A stretch of 23,979 bases of DNA, taken from assembly GCA_964552055.1 (NCBI GenBank), contig CAZKFL010000034.1, forward strand, positions 1-23,979. Direction: 5' to 3'. This document shows, piece by piece, positions 13,905 through 20,779 of this stretch. The notes below the pieces were generated by a model. The model did no database searches and was not told the DNA's origin. It saw only the letters and a list, made by a program, of their open reading frames with translations. How positions within the stretch are numbered: position 1 is the stretch's first letter; each line of letters starts with the position of its first letter. Source of the DNA: VGMD01 sp964552055 (GTDB lineage Bacteria; Chlamydiota; Chlamydiia; Chlamydiales; 2-12-FULL-49-11). Made by a program: the position numbers and the translations under genes.

Positions 13905-14544
13905 AATAGTTAAAAAAAAATCTGAATATCGAGTTTCTAAGTCACTGACGTGCGCGTTGCTTCTTGACCCTAAAGAATTTGAGCGTTTTTCTTCAGATTT
14001 AGGTGATTTCTATCTTTTCGAAACAGGTGATCTGCTATCTTCCATAGAAGACTACAAGAAGCGGATTTTTTGCAGTACTTATCGTGAGTATTTTGAGAGT
14101 CTTAGTTCTCAATCTATAAGAAAAGTACCCACTTTTTTGCTGACTGCAAATCCAAATGATGTTTATGCATTTGAAGCTAGAGCAGATAAATATATTATTT
14201 ATCCACGCTATCCAGTTATCCAAGTGAGAGAGCACCATTTTACCGTGGCCTCTGATGGGGAAATTCATCCGATGGTATTTGGAAAAGACGCTGTCTCTTT
14301 TGGTTTGATTTTTTCCTATCCACAGATTTTTTATGACACAAAGGAAAAAAAAATAGTCGAGGTATTTAAGGAAAAGGATCTTCCTAATACAATTCTTTTT
14401 AAAAAAATTCAGTTATGGGCAAGAGAATATACAAAACCAGCCCGTTTTATCATAAATGGAACAAAAGTAAATGCAACATTTCGAATTGGCAAAGAGTGTT
14501 CTTACCAAATTCAAGGAAGAGAAAAAGAGCTTAGCAGTTGCTGA
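13894..14544 (+). CDS. Conserved-looking hypothetical protein
   Basis: A 216-residue soluble protein with no signal peptide or membrane segment and no family that I recognise. It has mixed alpha/beta composition and is rich in aromatic residues ('ADKYIIYPRYPVIQVREHH' near 97-115, 'FGLIFSYPQIFYDTKEKK' near 135-152). It overlaps the lspA end by 11 bases and the pncC start by 74 bases, so it is firmly inside the co-transcribed run, which argues it is a real gene with a cellular rather than host-directed role. No ribosome site is obvious, consistent with translational coupling to lspA. Confidence 0.7.
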   Translation: MQIEIVKKKSEYRVSKSLTCALLLDPKEFERFSSDLGDFYLFETGDLLSSIEDYKKRIFCSTYREYFESLSSQSIRKVPTFLLTANPNDVYAFEARADKYIIYPRYPVIQVREHHFTVASDGEIHPMVFGKDAVSFGLIFSYPQIFYDTKEKKIVEVFKEKDLPNTILFKKIQLWAREYTKPARFIINGTKVNATFRIGKECSYQIQGREKELSSC

Positions 14545-14950
14545 ATCTTGTACAGGCGGGCTTTTAATGTCTACCCTGACTGAGATTCCAGGTGCTTCCG
14601 AAGTGTTTTTGGGTGGAGTTGTTGCCTACGCTAATGCAGTTAAAGAGAGCGTATTGCATGTTTCATCTACAACTCTTGCCTTAAACGGTGCTGTGAGTTC
14701 AGAGTGTGTTCTTGGAATGTGTGACGGCCTTTTTCAAATTACGAATGCAGATGTCGCAATTGCAGTATCCGGTATTTTTGGTCCATTAGGCGGAACTCAA
14801 GAAAAGCCTGTTGGTACAGTATGGATGGCAATTGGTGAAAGAGGGAAATCTTTGAAAAGCGCTTTAATTCCATTAGAGTTAAATTTGAAAAGGACTCAGT
14901 ACCGAGATATAGTTGTAACCTATTTATTAGAGGCGCTATGGAAATTATAA
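14471..14950 (+). CDS. pncC: Nicotinamide-nucleotide amidohydrolase (PncC, CinA C-terminal domain)
   Basis: A 159-residue single-domain PncC/CinA-C protein. Diagnostic segments are 'AVAESCTGGLL' (22-32), 'GASEVFLGGVVAYANAVK' (41-58) and 'AVSGIFGPLGGTQEKPVGT' (98-116). The enzyme deamidates nicotinamide mononucleotide to nicotinate mononucleotide in pyridine-nucleotide recycling. There is no N-terminal COG1058 domain, so this is the short form rather than full CinA. Its start lies 74 bases inside the upstream gene; M1 (14471) is the only Met before the conserved core. It overlaps the methylase start by 13 bases. Confidence 0.9.
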   Translation: MQHFELAKSVLTKFKEEKKSLAVAESCTGGLLMSTLTEIPGASEVFLGGVVAYANAVKESVLHVSSTTLALNGAVSSECVLGMCDGLFQITNADVAIAVSGIFGPLGGTQEKPVGTVWMAIGERGKSLKSALIPLELNLKRTQYRDIVVTYLLEALWKL

Positions 14951-15699
14951 CAAGTAGACAAAATTCGCATTTTCGCAAATTAATGGATTTGCATAAAAGG
15001 GAAGTTCGTGATGAGTTAGGCCAATTTCTTGTAGAAGGAGAAAAAGAAATCTCTTTAGCGCCTGCAATTGATGTGCTCTATTATTCAGAATTAACTCCGT
15101 TTATTCTAGAAATGCAAAAAAAAGCCAGAACATCGGTTCAGATTTCTTTAGGACTGCTCTCTCAAGTTTCTTACCGTGGAAACACCTTTGTTGCTGTTTG
15201 CTATTCAAAACTTTCAAAATTAGAGGAAATGAGAAATTCTACATTTCTGTTAGCTTTAGAATCTATTGAAAAGCCGGGAAACCTTGGCGCTATTCTTCGG
15301 ACAGCAGATGCAGCTGGAATTGAAGGGGTGATTGCTGCTGACCCCATTGTAGATGTTTTTAATCCAAATGTTGTTAGAGCAAGTCTTGGCGCTCTCTTTT
15401 CCATCCCTGTAGCTCAAGTGACAACGGGAGAAGCGCTTCAGTTTTTAGGTCAAGAAAACCTTCAGATTATCGTCACAACCCCTTATGCAGAAAAATTCTA
15501 TACCGAAATTGATTTTACAAAACCGACTTGTATTGTTATTGGAAGTGAATCTAAAGGGCTCTCCTCAGATTGGCTTACAAATAAAAATTGCATCCCAGTA
15601 AAAATCCCGATGAAGGGAAAAGTTGATTCCTTAAACGCATCCATCTCAGCAAGTATCCTAACTTATGAAGCTCTTAGACAGCGAAGTACTCTATCTTGA
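14938..15699 (+). CDS. TrmH/SpoU-family (SPOUT) RNA 2'-O-methyltransferase
   Basis: A 253-residue SPOUT methylase. The N-terminal part (1-95) is a substrate-binding domain starting 'EIITSRQNSHFRKL', as in 23S rRNA G2251-type or TsnR-like enzymes. Knotted catalytic domain motifs are: motif 1 'PGNLGAILRTADAAG' (113-127), motif 2 'IVIGSESKGLS' (199-209) and motif 3 'IPMKGKVDSLNASISASI' (223-240). It transfers a methyl group from SAM to a ribose 2'-OH in rRNA or tRNA; the exact site cannot be read from sequence. It overlaps pncC by 13 bases and the pseudouridine synthase by 35. Confidence 0.9.
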   Translation: MEIITSRQNSHFRKLMDLHKREVRDELGQFLVEGEKEISLAPAIDVLYYSELTPFILEMQKKARTSVQISLGLLSQVSYRGNTFVAVCYSKLSKLEEMRNSTFLLALESIEKPGNLGAILRTADAAGIEGVIAADPIVDVFNPNVVRASLGALFSIPVAQVTTGEALQFLGQENLQIIVTTPYAEKFYTEIDFTKPTCIVIGSESKGLSSDWLTNKNCIPVKIPMKGKVDSLNASISASILTYEALRQRSTLS

Positions 15700-16300
15700 T
15701 AATCACATTCTGATTATCGATAAGCCGCCACTTCTTCTGACTCTACCTACAAAAGAAGTTGAAGATTCTGTCCTCACAAGAGGTCAATTGTGGTTGAAAG
15801 AGAAATTCCAAAAGCCGGGTAATGTTTTTCTTCACCCCGTTCATAGGCTGGACTCTGTTGCATCAGGAATCGTAGTTTGCGCAAGAACAAGCAAAAGTCT
15901 TTCTCGCTTGAATGAAGAGATTCGCAAAGGTGAGTGGCACAAAACTTATCGATTGCGGTATGAGGGAGTGCTGCCCTCAAAAAGTGGGACACTGCGACAT
16001 TTTTTACAAAAAGGTGATTATCACACGCAAGTTGTCAGAGAAGGAAAAGGTCAAGAAGCTATTCTGCATTATGTTCAAATTTCTGAAGGAATTGCAGAGA
16101 TTACTCTTGTAACAGGAAGATATCACCAAATCAGAGCTCAATTTGCGGCAATAGGATGTCCGATTGCTGGCGATTATAAATATGGCGCTCAAACAAAAGC
16201 GCTATCTTCCGGAATTGATCTTTTCCACATTCACCTCGAATTTCCTCATCCAATCAATAGAAATATAATTTGTATATCCAGCAAGACCTGTTTATGTTAG
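15665..16300 (+). CDS. RluA-family pseudouridine synthase
   Basis: A 211-residue enzyme converting uridine to pseudouridine in rRNA or tRNA. The catalytic loop 'HPVHRLDSVASGIVV' (near 57-71) contains the invariant Asp of HRLD. 'GRYHQIRAQFAAIGCPIAGDYKYG' region (about 151-174) is the second family block. There is no S4 domain, as in short RluA-like members. The final residues (NIICISSKTCLC) are encoded by the first copy of a 40-bp direct repeat that recurs at 20740-20779, and the stop lies in the loop of a terminator hairpin, so the natural C-terminus may have been altered. It is last in the 12625-16300 run. Confidence 0.9.
   Translation: MKLLDSEVLYLDNHILIIDKPPLLLTLPTKEVEDSVLTRGQLWLKEKFQKPGNVFLHPVHRLDSVASGIVVCARTSKSLSRLNEEIRKGEWHKTYRLRYEGVLPSKSGTLRHFLQKGDYHTQVVREGKGQEAILHYVQISEGIAEITLVTGRYHQIRAQFAAIGCPIAGDYKYGAQTKALSSGIDLFHIHLEFPHPINRNIICISSKTCLC
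16261..16300 (+). repeat. Direct repeat, left copy, at the edge of the paralogue cluster
   Basis: These 40 bases align without gaps to 20740-20779 with 33 identities by eye, including GTATATCCAGCAA and TTATGTTAG. The two copies bracket the four-gene cluster. Both are followed by a T-run. The left copy forms the 3' end of the pseudouridine synthase gene. Confidence 0.65.
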
Positions 16301-16312
16301 TAGGTTTTTTTT
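16283..16312 (+). terminator. Rho-independent terminator of the nrdR-to-pseudouridine-synthase run
   Basis: AAGACCT (16283-16289) pairs with AGGTTTT (16302-16308), including one G-U, around a 12-base loop that contains the TAG stop, and continues into an eight-T run. Stem strength is modest. Confidence 0.55.
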
Positions 16313-16325
16313 GATAAGTAGTTGA

Positions 16326-16354
16326 TTTACAATAACTGTTCTTTCCGTTAGGAT
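16326..16354 (+). promoter_or_regulatory. Promoter of paralogue 1
   Basis: TTTACA (16326-16331), 17-base spacer, TAGGAT (16349-16354). The same -35 with the same 17-base spacing recurs before paralogues 2 and 4 and gives a leader of about 27 bases to the ATG at 16388. The -10 here is the weakest of the three. Confidence 0.65.
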
Positions 16355-16387
16355 TATTATCCTTAATAAAAAATATGGTGTTTATAT

Positions 16388-17347
16388 ATGGATAGTACTG
16401 CGCTTTCTCCTATTAATTTTAGCCTTGATGAATTTAATGACCTGCCTATCTTTAATGGGGAATTTGCAGGTATCTTTTCAGAAGAACCTTGTGCTGAAGG
16501 ATCCATAAAAGAGCCGGTTGATGCTCGCTGTGCGGGTGTATTTAATAACACATTTGGTGCTGTTGCTGAAGAGGGTGGTAGCAGTAGAGGAAAGGCTTTC
16601 GATGCTAGTTGTTTTGTCGTAGATGATAGGCATGCGAGATTTGGAGCTTCTTCTACTTCAGAAGGCGGAGGTTCTTCACAAATTCCCCTCCCTGCAGAAA
16701 AGAAAATGAGATTGGGCCCTACAGGCCTAGATGATTCAGTTGCTGGTCTTGCGGCGCCAAGTTTAAAACCAGCAAAAGGGGGCGGTGTAGGATTTAAGCT
16801 TCTGCCTTCAGTATCTTCAGGAGCTTCTGCAGCTCCTCCACAAACTACACTTCAAGCTTGTTCTGTGAGGGTCCTCTCAGCTAAAGCTGAGTTTTCAGGT
16901 TGGACCCTTGACCAACAGAGACGACTAGAAATAGCGGGATCTCCTAAGGTTTTATTCAATTTATATGATGAAGTTTATCCTGGGCAAAAAAATGAAATCA
17001 AGACATTTATTGGGCTTGTTTTTCATCAATATTACCTAACAAAGTCACCTTTTAGGTATGCTGCAAGAAGAATGGTTTGGGCTCAATTTGAGGAAAAAAT
17101 ACGAGAGGTTTGCGATTCCAAATTTCCGGTATTTTGTGATTTTTTGGTAGGTCGAGGTTACTTGATTCTGTGCCTTTATCGGAATCTTTCTTTATATGTT
17201 CCTGGAAAAAAGGAGGATTTTGTCTCTCAAATAAATATAGCGGAGAAGAGATACGAAACTACATTTCCTCGTTTTTTTAATATGCTTATAGATTTATTCG
17301 GAGAAGATCTTGCGCTTTTACAACCAAAGATTTCAACTTCGGTTTAA
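16388..17347 (+). CDS. Cluster paralogue 1: candidate secreted effector with NLS-like motif
   Basis: A 319-residue protein of no family that I recognise. Layout: an acidic/aromatic N-terminus (residues 1-45, with 'LDEFNDLPIF'), a Gly/Ser-rich variable region with 'EGGGSS' (92-97), a basic cluster 'PAEKKMRL' (102-109) that resembles the c-Myc-type nuclear localisation signal, a low-complexity linker with KGGG and SSGASAAPP, then a conserved domain at about 172-316. That domain shares with its three neighbours 'LFNLYDEVYP', 'EIKTFI', 'VFHQYY', 'REVCDSKFPVF', 'RNLSLYVPG' and a terminal 'FGEDLALLQP'. No signal peptide, membrane segment or catalytic motif is seen. The start is fixed by the conserved leader (TTTATATATGGA) shared with paralogues. 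Effector and nuclear roles are inference. Confidence 0.75.
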   Translation: MDSTALSPINFSLDEFNDLPIFNGEFAGIFSEEPCAEGSIKEPVDARCAGVFNNTFGAVAEEGGSSRGKAFDASCFVVDDRHARFGASSTSEGGGSSQIPLPAEKKMRLGPTGLDDSVAGLAAPSLKPAKGGGVGFKLLPSVSSGASAAPPQTTLQACSVRVLSAKAEFSGWTLDQQRRLEIAGSPKVLFNLYDEVYPGQKNEIKTFIGLVFHQYYLTKSPFRYAARRMVWAQFEEKIREVCDSKFPVFCDFLVGRGYLILCLYRNLSLYVPGKKEDFVSQINIAEKRYETTFPRFFNMLIDLFGEDLALLQPKISTSV

Positions 17348-17371
17348 TAGGCCCATCTTTTCCCTTAATAT

Positions 17372-17397
17372 GCCAATTCGTGAAATGTGAGCAGTAT
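17372..17397 (+). repeat. Short remnant of a MITE-like element end
   Basis: This segment, with GCCAATT, GTGAAA and a terminal GAGCAGTAT, resembles the right terminal repeat of the element at 19441-19616 (CCAAATTTTGAAA and GAGCAGTAT). It lies between paralogues 1 and 2, just before the paralogue 2 promoter, the same position relative to the promoter as the complete element has before paralogue 4. Confidence 0.45.
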
Positions 17398-17405
17398 CTA
17401 AGTGA

Positions 17406-17434
17406 TTTACATTAATTGTTATTTGCATTATGAT
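17406..17434 (+). promoter_or_regulatory. Promoter of paralogues 2 and 3
   Basis: TTTACA (17406-17411), 17-base spacer, TATGAT (17429-17434). The flanking bases (GATTTACATTA) are the same as before paralogue 4. It leaves a leader of about 25 bases before the ATG at 17466. Confidence 0.75.
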
Positions 17435-17465
17435 CACTACCCCTAATTTAATATGGTGTTTATGT

Positions 17466-18485
17466 ATGGATGTTACTGTTACGCATTCCCCACTTCCTCC
17501 TCTGCCTCCCATTGAGGATATCTTTGGTTCTTCAGATGACATCTTTTTATATGAAAATAAGTCTCCGAACCAGTACACAGATAGTGCTGCAACAGCACGT
17601 GTTTCTGATTGTTACACGGATTTTTTAAATAAGACAAAATGTCCTGATGAATTTGTGGATAGTAGAAGAGGATCCCCTTTAGAAGATCGTTGCTTTCAAG
17701 AGTTTGAGGATGGTTTGGGACACGTTACTCCTTACCTTTGTGGGGGCGGAAGCGGAGCTTCAAGATTACCCACAAGTGGAGGCGCAAGTGGAGGCGCAAG
17801 TGGAGGTGCAAGTGGAGGTGCAAGTGGAGGTGCAAGTGGAGCCTTTCCATTAGATCGCGGTTTGCGCGTTGACTCTGGTGGCCATAAAGACAAGAGATTA
17901 AAAATGAGCGCTATGAGCCCGGATGATTTAGGTGGTGGTTTTGCCACAACAGCTTTGAATCTTGATGGTGGGTACCTGCCAAAAGCTCGATTTCAAGCAG
18001 GTGCTGGGTGTTCAAGAGTGCGTCTCACTAGGGCGGTAACGGATATTTCAAAATTTAGTTCCCATTCTATTCCTCGTTTATTTGAGGAATATTGTAAAAT
18101 TTACCCTGACCAAGAAGTAGAAATCAAGACATTTATTGGGAATGTTTTATACCGATTTTACCTAGCAAAGAAGAAGGCGAGAAGTGCCCTAGAAAAAATG
18201 GACTGGGTTGCATTTGAGCGGGAAATAAAGTCAGTTTGCAAATCGGAATTTCCGATATTTAAGGATTTTTTGAAAGAATGTGGCTACTTGATTATAGTTT
18301 TGTTTGATAATCTCCATAATTACGTGCCTGGAGATGTGGAACCATTTCTTTCTGAGCTTGCCGAAAAAAATAGTGCTAGTAAAGTTACTTATAGCCTTTT
18401 TTACCCATTTTTTAGGGGTTTGATAAGGGTATTTGGAGACAATCTTGAGCTTATAAAACCAGCGATTCCGACTTTAGTTTCGTAG
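17466..18485 (+). CDS. Cluster paralogue 2: candidate secreted effector with (GGAS)5 linker
   Basis: A 339-residue paralogue. The N-terminus has a proline run 'SPLPPLPPIEDIF' (8-20) that resembles SH3- or EVH1-type ligands, then acidic and aromatic stretches (1-92). Residues 93-127 are a flexible linker containing five exact GGAS units. A basic patch 'KDKRLKM' (141-147) occupies the NLS-like position. The conserved domain runs about 188-335 ('LFEEYCKIYP', 'EIKTFIGNVLYRFY', 'KSVCKSEFPIF', 'DNLHNYVPG'). The start at 17466 matches the conserved leader; an upstream ATG at 17430 lies in the -10 region and is rejected. Gene 3 begins 34 bases after the stop with no promoter of its own, so the two form an operon. 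Function is unknown. Confidence 0.75.
   Translation: MDVTVTHSPLPPLPPIEDIFGSSDDIFLYENKSPNQYTDSAATARVSDCYTDFLNKTKCPDEFVDSRRGSPLEDRCFQEFEDGLGHVTPYLCGGGSGASRLPTSGGASGGASGGASGGASGGASGAFPLDRGLRVDSGGHKDKRLKMSAMSPDDLGGGFATTALNLDGGYLPKARFQAGAGCSRVRLTRAVTDISKFSSHSIPRLFEEYCKIYPDQEVEIKTFIGNVLYRFYLAKKKARSALEKMDWVAFEREIKSVCKSEFPIFKDFLKECGYLIIVLFDNLHNYVPGDVEPFLSELAEKNSASKVTYSLFYPFFRGLIRVFGDNLELIKPAIPTLVS
17778..17837 (+). repeat. 12-bp tandem repeat, five units, in frame
   Basis: Five adjacent copies of GGAGGYGCAAGT (Y is C in the first two units, T in the last three) encode Gly-Gly-Ala-Ser each. The near-perfect identity of units, including synonymous positions, implies recent slippage or recombination. 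Copy-number changes would stay in frame. Confidence 0.95.
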
Positions 18486-18519
18486 CTCATCCTTATTCTT
18501 AAAAAACCAAGGTATTTAT

Positions 18520-19404
18520 ATGTTTGCTGCTTTAGATAATCTTAAGTTACCACCTATTGTTTCAGATGAAGTTTGGCGTGAATTTTTTGGCGAGGAGCCG
18601 CCTTCTCGATTGCCGACCACGAGTGTGCCCCGAGCATTAGTCAGTGATGCTCGTTATGGAAATTTGTTTGATCAGAAAATTAGCATTTGCCCTACTGCTG
18701 GAGGGAGAGAGGGTGAGAAATCAACTTTAGATCGTCTTGTCGTTAAGTTAGGACGACGTGATCGGCCATTAGAAGATCCTGTCGATTGCGAAGGTGGAGG
18801 TTCTTCGGCAGAAGGCGAAGACATTGCTGAAGCTATTCTTAAGGGATCAAAAAAGAGAATGCGAAAATTAGGCGAGTCTGATTTGTCTTCTGGAGATGAT
18901 GAGCCAACATCACTACCTCCAATTGATGAATACTTAGGTTGGAATAAAAGGCAGATCAAACAGTTAGGAGAAGTTACTTCAGTTTCTGTTTTATTCAAGT
19001 TGTATGATTCTGTTTATCCTGCACGACATGAAGAAATTAAAGTTTTTTTTGCTCATGCTTTTGCTCAGTATTATCAAATAAAGGTTTGTGACAAACGTTG
19101 CGTCGCAAGCAAGTTACGAGACAGGGTTTCGCTAGAAGTGCGAAAAGTTTGTGATTCACGATTTCCAATATTTCATCGATTCTTAGCGTATCGAGGCTTC
19201 GCAATTCAGTGCATGTTTAGGAATCTCCATTTATACATACCAGATGAAACAGAGAAGTTTTATTCTGAAATAAGAAAAAAAGATGAAAAATTGTCAGATG
19301 TTTCTATAAGATTCATAAAGGCTATTATTGATGCATACGGCGCTGATCTTGGTATTTTGAATCCGAAAGATCCTGCTTCAGTTTGGCAAGGACAAAAGAA
19401 ATGA
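18520..19404 (+). CDS. Cluster paralogue 3: candidate secreted effector with NLS-like motif
   Basis: A 294-residue paralogue, the only one without its own TTTACA promoter; it follows paralogue 2 by 34 bases and has AAGG (18509-18512) as ribosome site ahead of TATTTATATG. The N-terminus (1-90) is unlike the others except for an LPPI motif (10-13, repeated at 132-135) and 'EGGGSS' (91-96) shared with paralogue 1. The basic cluster 'SKKRMRKL' (110-117) is the strongest NLS-like match in the family and is followed by an acidic stretch (ESDLSSGDDE). The conserved domain spans about 139-284 ('LFKLYDSVYP', 'EIKVFF', 'AFAQYY', 'RKVCDSRFPIF', 'RNLHLYIP'). It ends with a charged tail QGQKK. There is no Gly-Ser tandem repeat here. 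Confidence 0.75.
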   Translation: MFAALDNLKLPPIVSDEVWREFFGEEPPSRLPTTSVPRALVSDARYGNLFDQKISICPTAGGREGEKSTLDRLVVKLGRRDRPLEDPVDCEGGGSSAEGEDIAEAILKGSKKRMRKLGESDLSSGDDEPTSLPPIDEYLGWNKRQIKQLGEVTSVSVLFKLYDSVYPARHEEIKVFFAHAFAQYYQIKVCDKRCVASKLRDRVSLEVRKVCDSRFPIFHRFLAYRGFAIQCMFRNLHLYIPDETEKFYSEIRKKDEKLSDVSIRFIKAIIDAYGADLGILNPKDPASVWQGQKK

Positions 19405-19440
19405 CTCTATCAATTGCGAATTGAGGAGATCCGTGGAGCA

Positions 19441-19616
19441 GTATACTGAGAGTGATTCAAAAATTGGGGATTTTCAAGTCAGAAACCTCCAAATTTGAAT
19501 TAAGCAAAGCTGTTGGCGAGGCCGAGTGCTATTTGCACTAGATAAGGCCGAGCCAAATTTAAAGATGGGGGTTTATGACGCAGAAAAAACCAAATTTTGA
19601 AACACGAGCAGTATAT
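19441..19616. mobile_element. Complete MITE-like element, 176 bp, imperfect terminal inverted repeats
   Basis: The 46 bases at 19441-19486 match the reverse complement of 19571-19616 at 32 of 46 positions without gaps, so the whole element can fold back on itself. The centre contains AGTGC/GCACT (19525-19539) flanked by two GGCCGAG copies (19520-19526, 19546-19552) that extend the hairpin imperfectly. It has no coding capacity. TATA at each boundary may be a target duplication. It fills most of the 310-bp gap between paralogues 3 and 4; the rest of that gap holds only the paralogue 4 promoter and leader. Confidence 0.7.
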
Positions 19617-19657
19617 ATTACTCAAAAGATAAGGGATCTTATGAAAATGATTACTGA

Positions 19658-19686
19658 TTTACATTATTAGCTATTTCTATTATAAT
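19658..19686 (+). promoter_or_regulatory. Promoter of paralogue 4
   Basis: TTTACA (19658-19663), 17-base spacer, TATAAT (19681-19686): a consensus -10 and near-consensus -35. Leader is about 22 bases, with AAGGAA (19704-19709) as ribosome site before the ATG at 19715. Confidence 0.85.
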
Positions 19687-19714
19687 TTTTGTTCTGAAAA
19701 TATAAGGAATTTAT

Positions 19715-20603
19715 ATGGAAAACGTTAATGGGCGATTATCCGCTACTCCCTTTGATCTTTCACCCCTTGCGGCTGATGGTCCGGATCATGAATTGACAGA
19801 TTGGGATGTGCATCATCTCCTTCTTAGTTTAAGAGGCGGGGATAGTGCTGCAACCAGAGGCGATGCTGCTTGTTGCACGGATTTATTTAATAGCGCTATT
19901 AGTGCGGGTGCTGGAGGTGGAAGTGGCGGAGGTGGAAGTGGCGGAGGTGGNNNNNNNNNNCAAAGGAGACGATGAAGTCAAATCTCGTAAAAAAATAAAA
20001 TTAGTAACAAAGAGTCCAATTGGGTTAGTTGCGAGCATTGCTGCTCCCCCCTTTGCTCCTCCAAGAGTGGAATTGCCTTCAGCATCTTTAAAAGCTCTTG
20101 AAGTTCCCTCTCAAGTTCCTGCAGTTTCTGAAGCTGAACCTGCAACTGATTGTTTAGTTTTGACAGATAATCAAAAGAGAAAGCTACATTTTGCTAATTC
20201 ACCTCTAGTTATATTCAATATATATGCTGAATTGTATCCTGAGAAAAGAGTAGAAATTAAGAGTTTTATTTCTCATGTTTTTCACCAATATTACAGAAAA
20301 AACTTATCTTGTACGATTGCTAAGGAAAAAGTGTGGTGGAACGAGTTTAAAGAAGAAGTACGCGAAGTTTGTGGTTTTGAGTTTCCAATATTTCAAGATT
20401 TTCTAATAAAATATAACGATGAAATTATGTGCGTAATTAGAAATCTCAACTTATACAAACCGGGGGTTATTGAGAATTATTTTTTGGAAATTGAAAAAAG
20501 AGAAAAAATGCCAGCTAGAACTGAAAATTTCATAAGAGGTATTATTTCTATATATGGCACTAGTCTTGGGGTTTTTAAATCAAACAGTTCTTTTTCTGTT
20601 TGA
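19715..20603 (+). CDS. Cluster paralogue 4: candidate secreted effector with (GGGGS)n linker, interrupted by an assembly gap
   Basis: A paralogue split by ten Ns (19951-19960). Before the gap: 78 residues ending in a Gly-Ser linker of GGGGS units, after an acidic N-terminus with 'DHELTDWDVHHLLLSL' (24-39 region). After the gap, from 19962: 'KGDDEVKSRKKIKL' with an NLS-like RKKIKL, a Pro/Ala linker, and the conserved domain ('IFNIYAELYP', 'EIKSFI', 'VFHQYY', 'REVCGFEFPIF', 'RNLNLYKPG', 'YGTSLGVF'). As written, the two parts are in different frames, but N10 looks like a placeholder: any true gap length divisible by three joins them into one frame. I treat it as one intact gene of unknown exact length. 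Function is unknown, as for the other three. Confidence 0.7.
19913..19950 (+). repeat. 15-bp tandem repeat encoding GGGGS units, running into the gap
   Basis: GGAGGTGGAAGTGGC is repeated twice exactly and begins a third copy that ends at the N run. It encodes the classic flexible Gly4-Ser linker in frame. The true copy number is hidden by the gap. Confidence 0.95.
19951..19960. other. Assembly gap (ten N)
   Basis: Ten undetermined bases inside the tandem repeat. The position suggests that assembly failed because of the repeat; the true length is unknown and is probably a multiple of three. Confidence 0.95.
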
Positions 20604-20636
20604 CCTGCAGAATTGAAATGACTATCGCAATGACGC

Positions 20637-20676
20637 TGAGATCACCTCCATTTATGGAGGTGTGATTTAAATCTCA
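20637..20676. repeat. Strong hairpin downstream of paralogue 4
   Basis: CACCTCCA (20643-20650), loop TTTA, TGGAGGTG (20655-20662) is a perfect 8-bp stem, extended by TGAGAT (20637-20642) with ATCTCA (20671-20676) across an 8-base bulge. It could be a terminator for paralogue 4 (no clear T-run) or a transcript-stabilising structure. Confidence 0.6.
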
Positions 20677-20739
20677 ATTGAAAATTGTAAAATTCAATTC
20701 ACTATACTATCAGATAAAATTATCTTAACCGATAAATAA

Positions 20740-20779
20740 AAATATATTTCGTATATCCAGCAAAAAATCCTTATGTTAG
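20740..20779 (+). repeat. Direct repeat, right copy, at the edge of the paralogue cluster
   Basis: The second copy of the 40-bp sequence at 16261-16300 (33 of 40 identical by eye). It lies between paralogue 4 and the gene at 20811 and contains the left arm and loop of a terminator. Confidence 0.65.

Noticed and set aside
17778..17837. CRISPR-like array
   Set aside because: The 12-bp units are contiguous with no spacers and are in frame with a coding gene.
17732..17947. Minus-strand frame with PLAPPLAPP repeats
   Set aside because: It is the antisense reading of the (GGAS)5 repeat; the repeat keeps all frames open and the plus-strand gene is supported by its paralogues.
19845..20603. Separate gene starting in the alternative frame before the N run
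   Set aside because: The frame before the Ns is an out-of-frame reading of the Gly-Ser repeat (VEVAEVEVAEV); the paralogue pattern supports a single gene from 19715.
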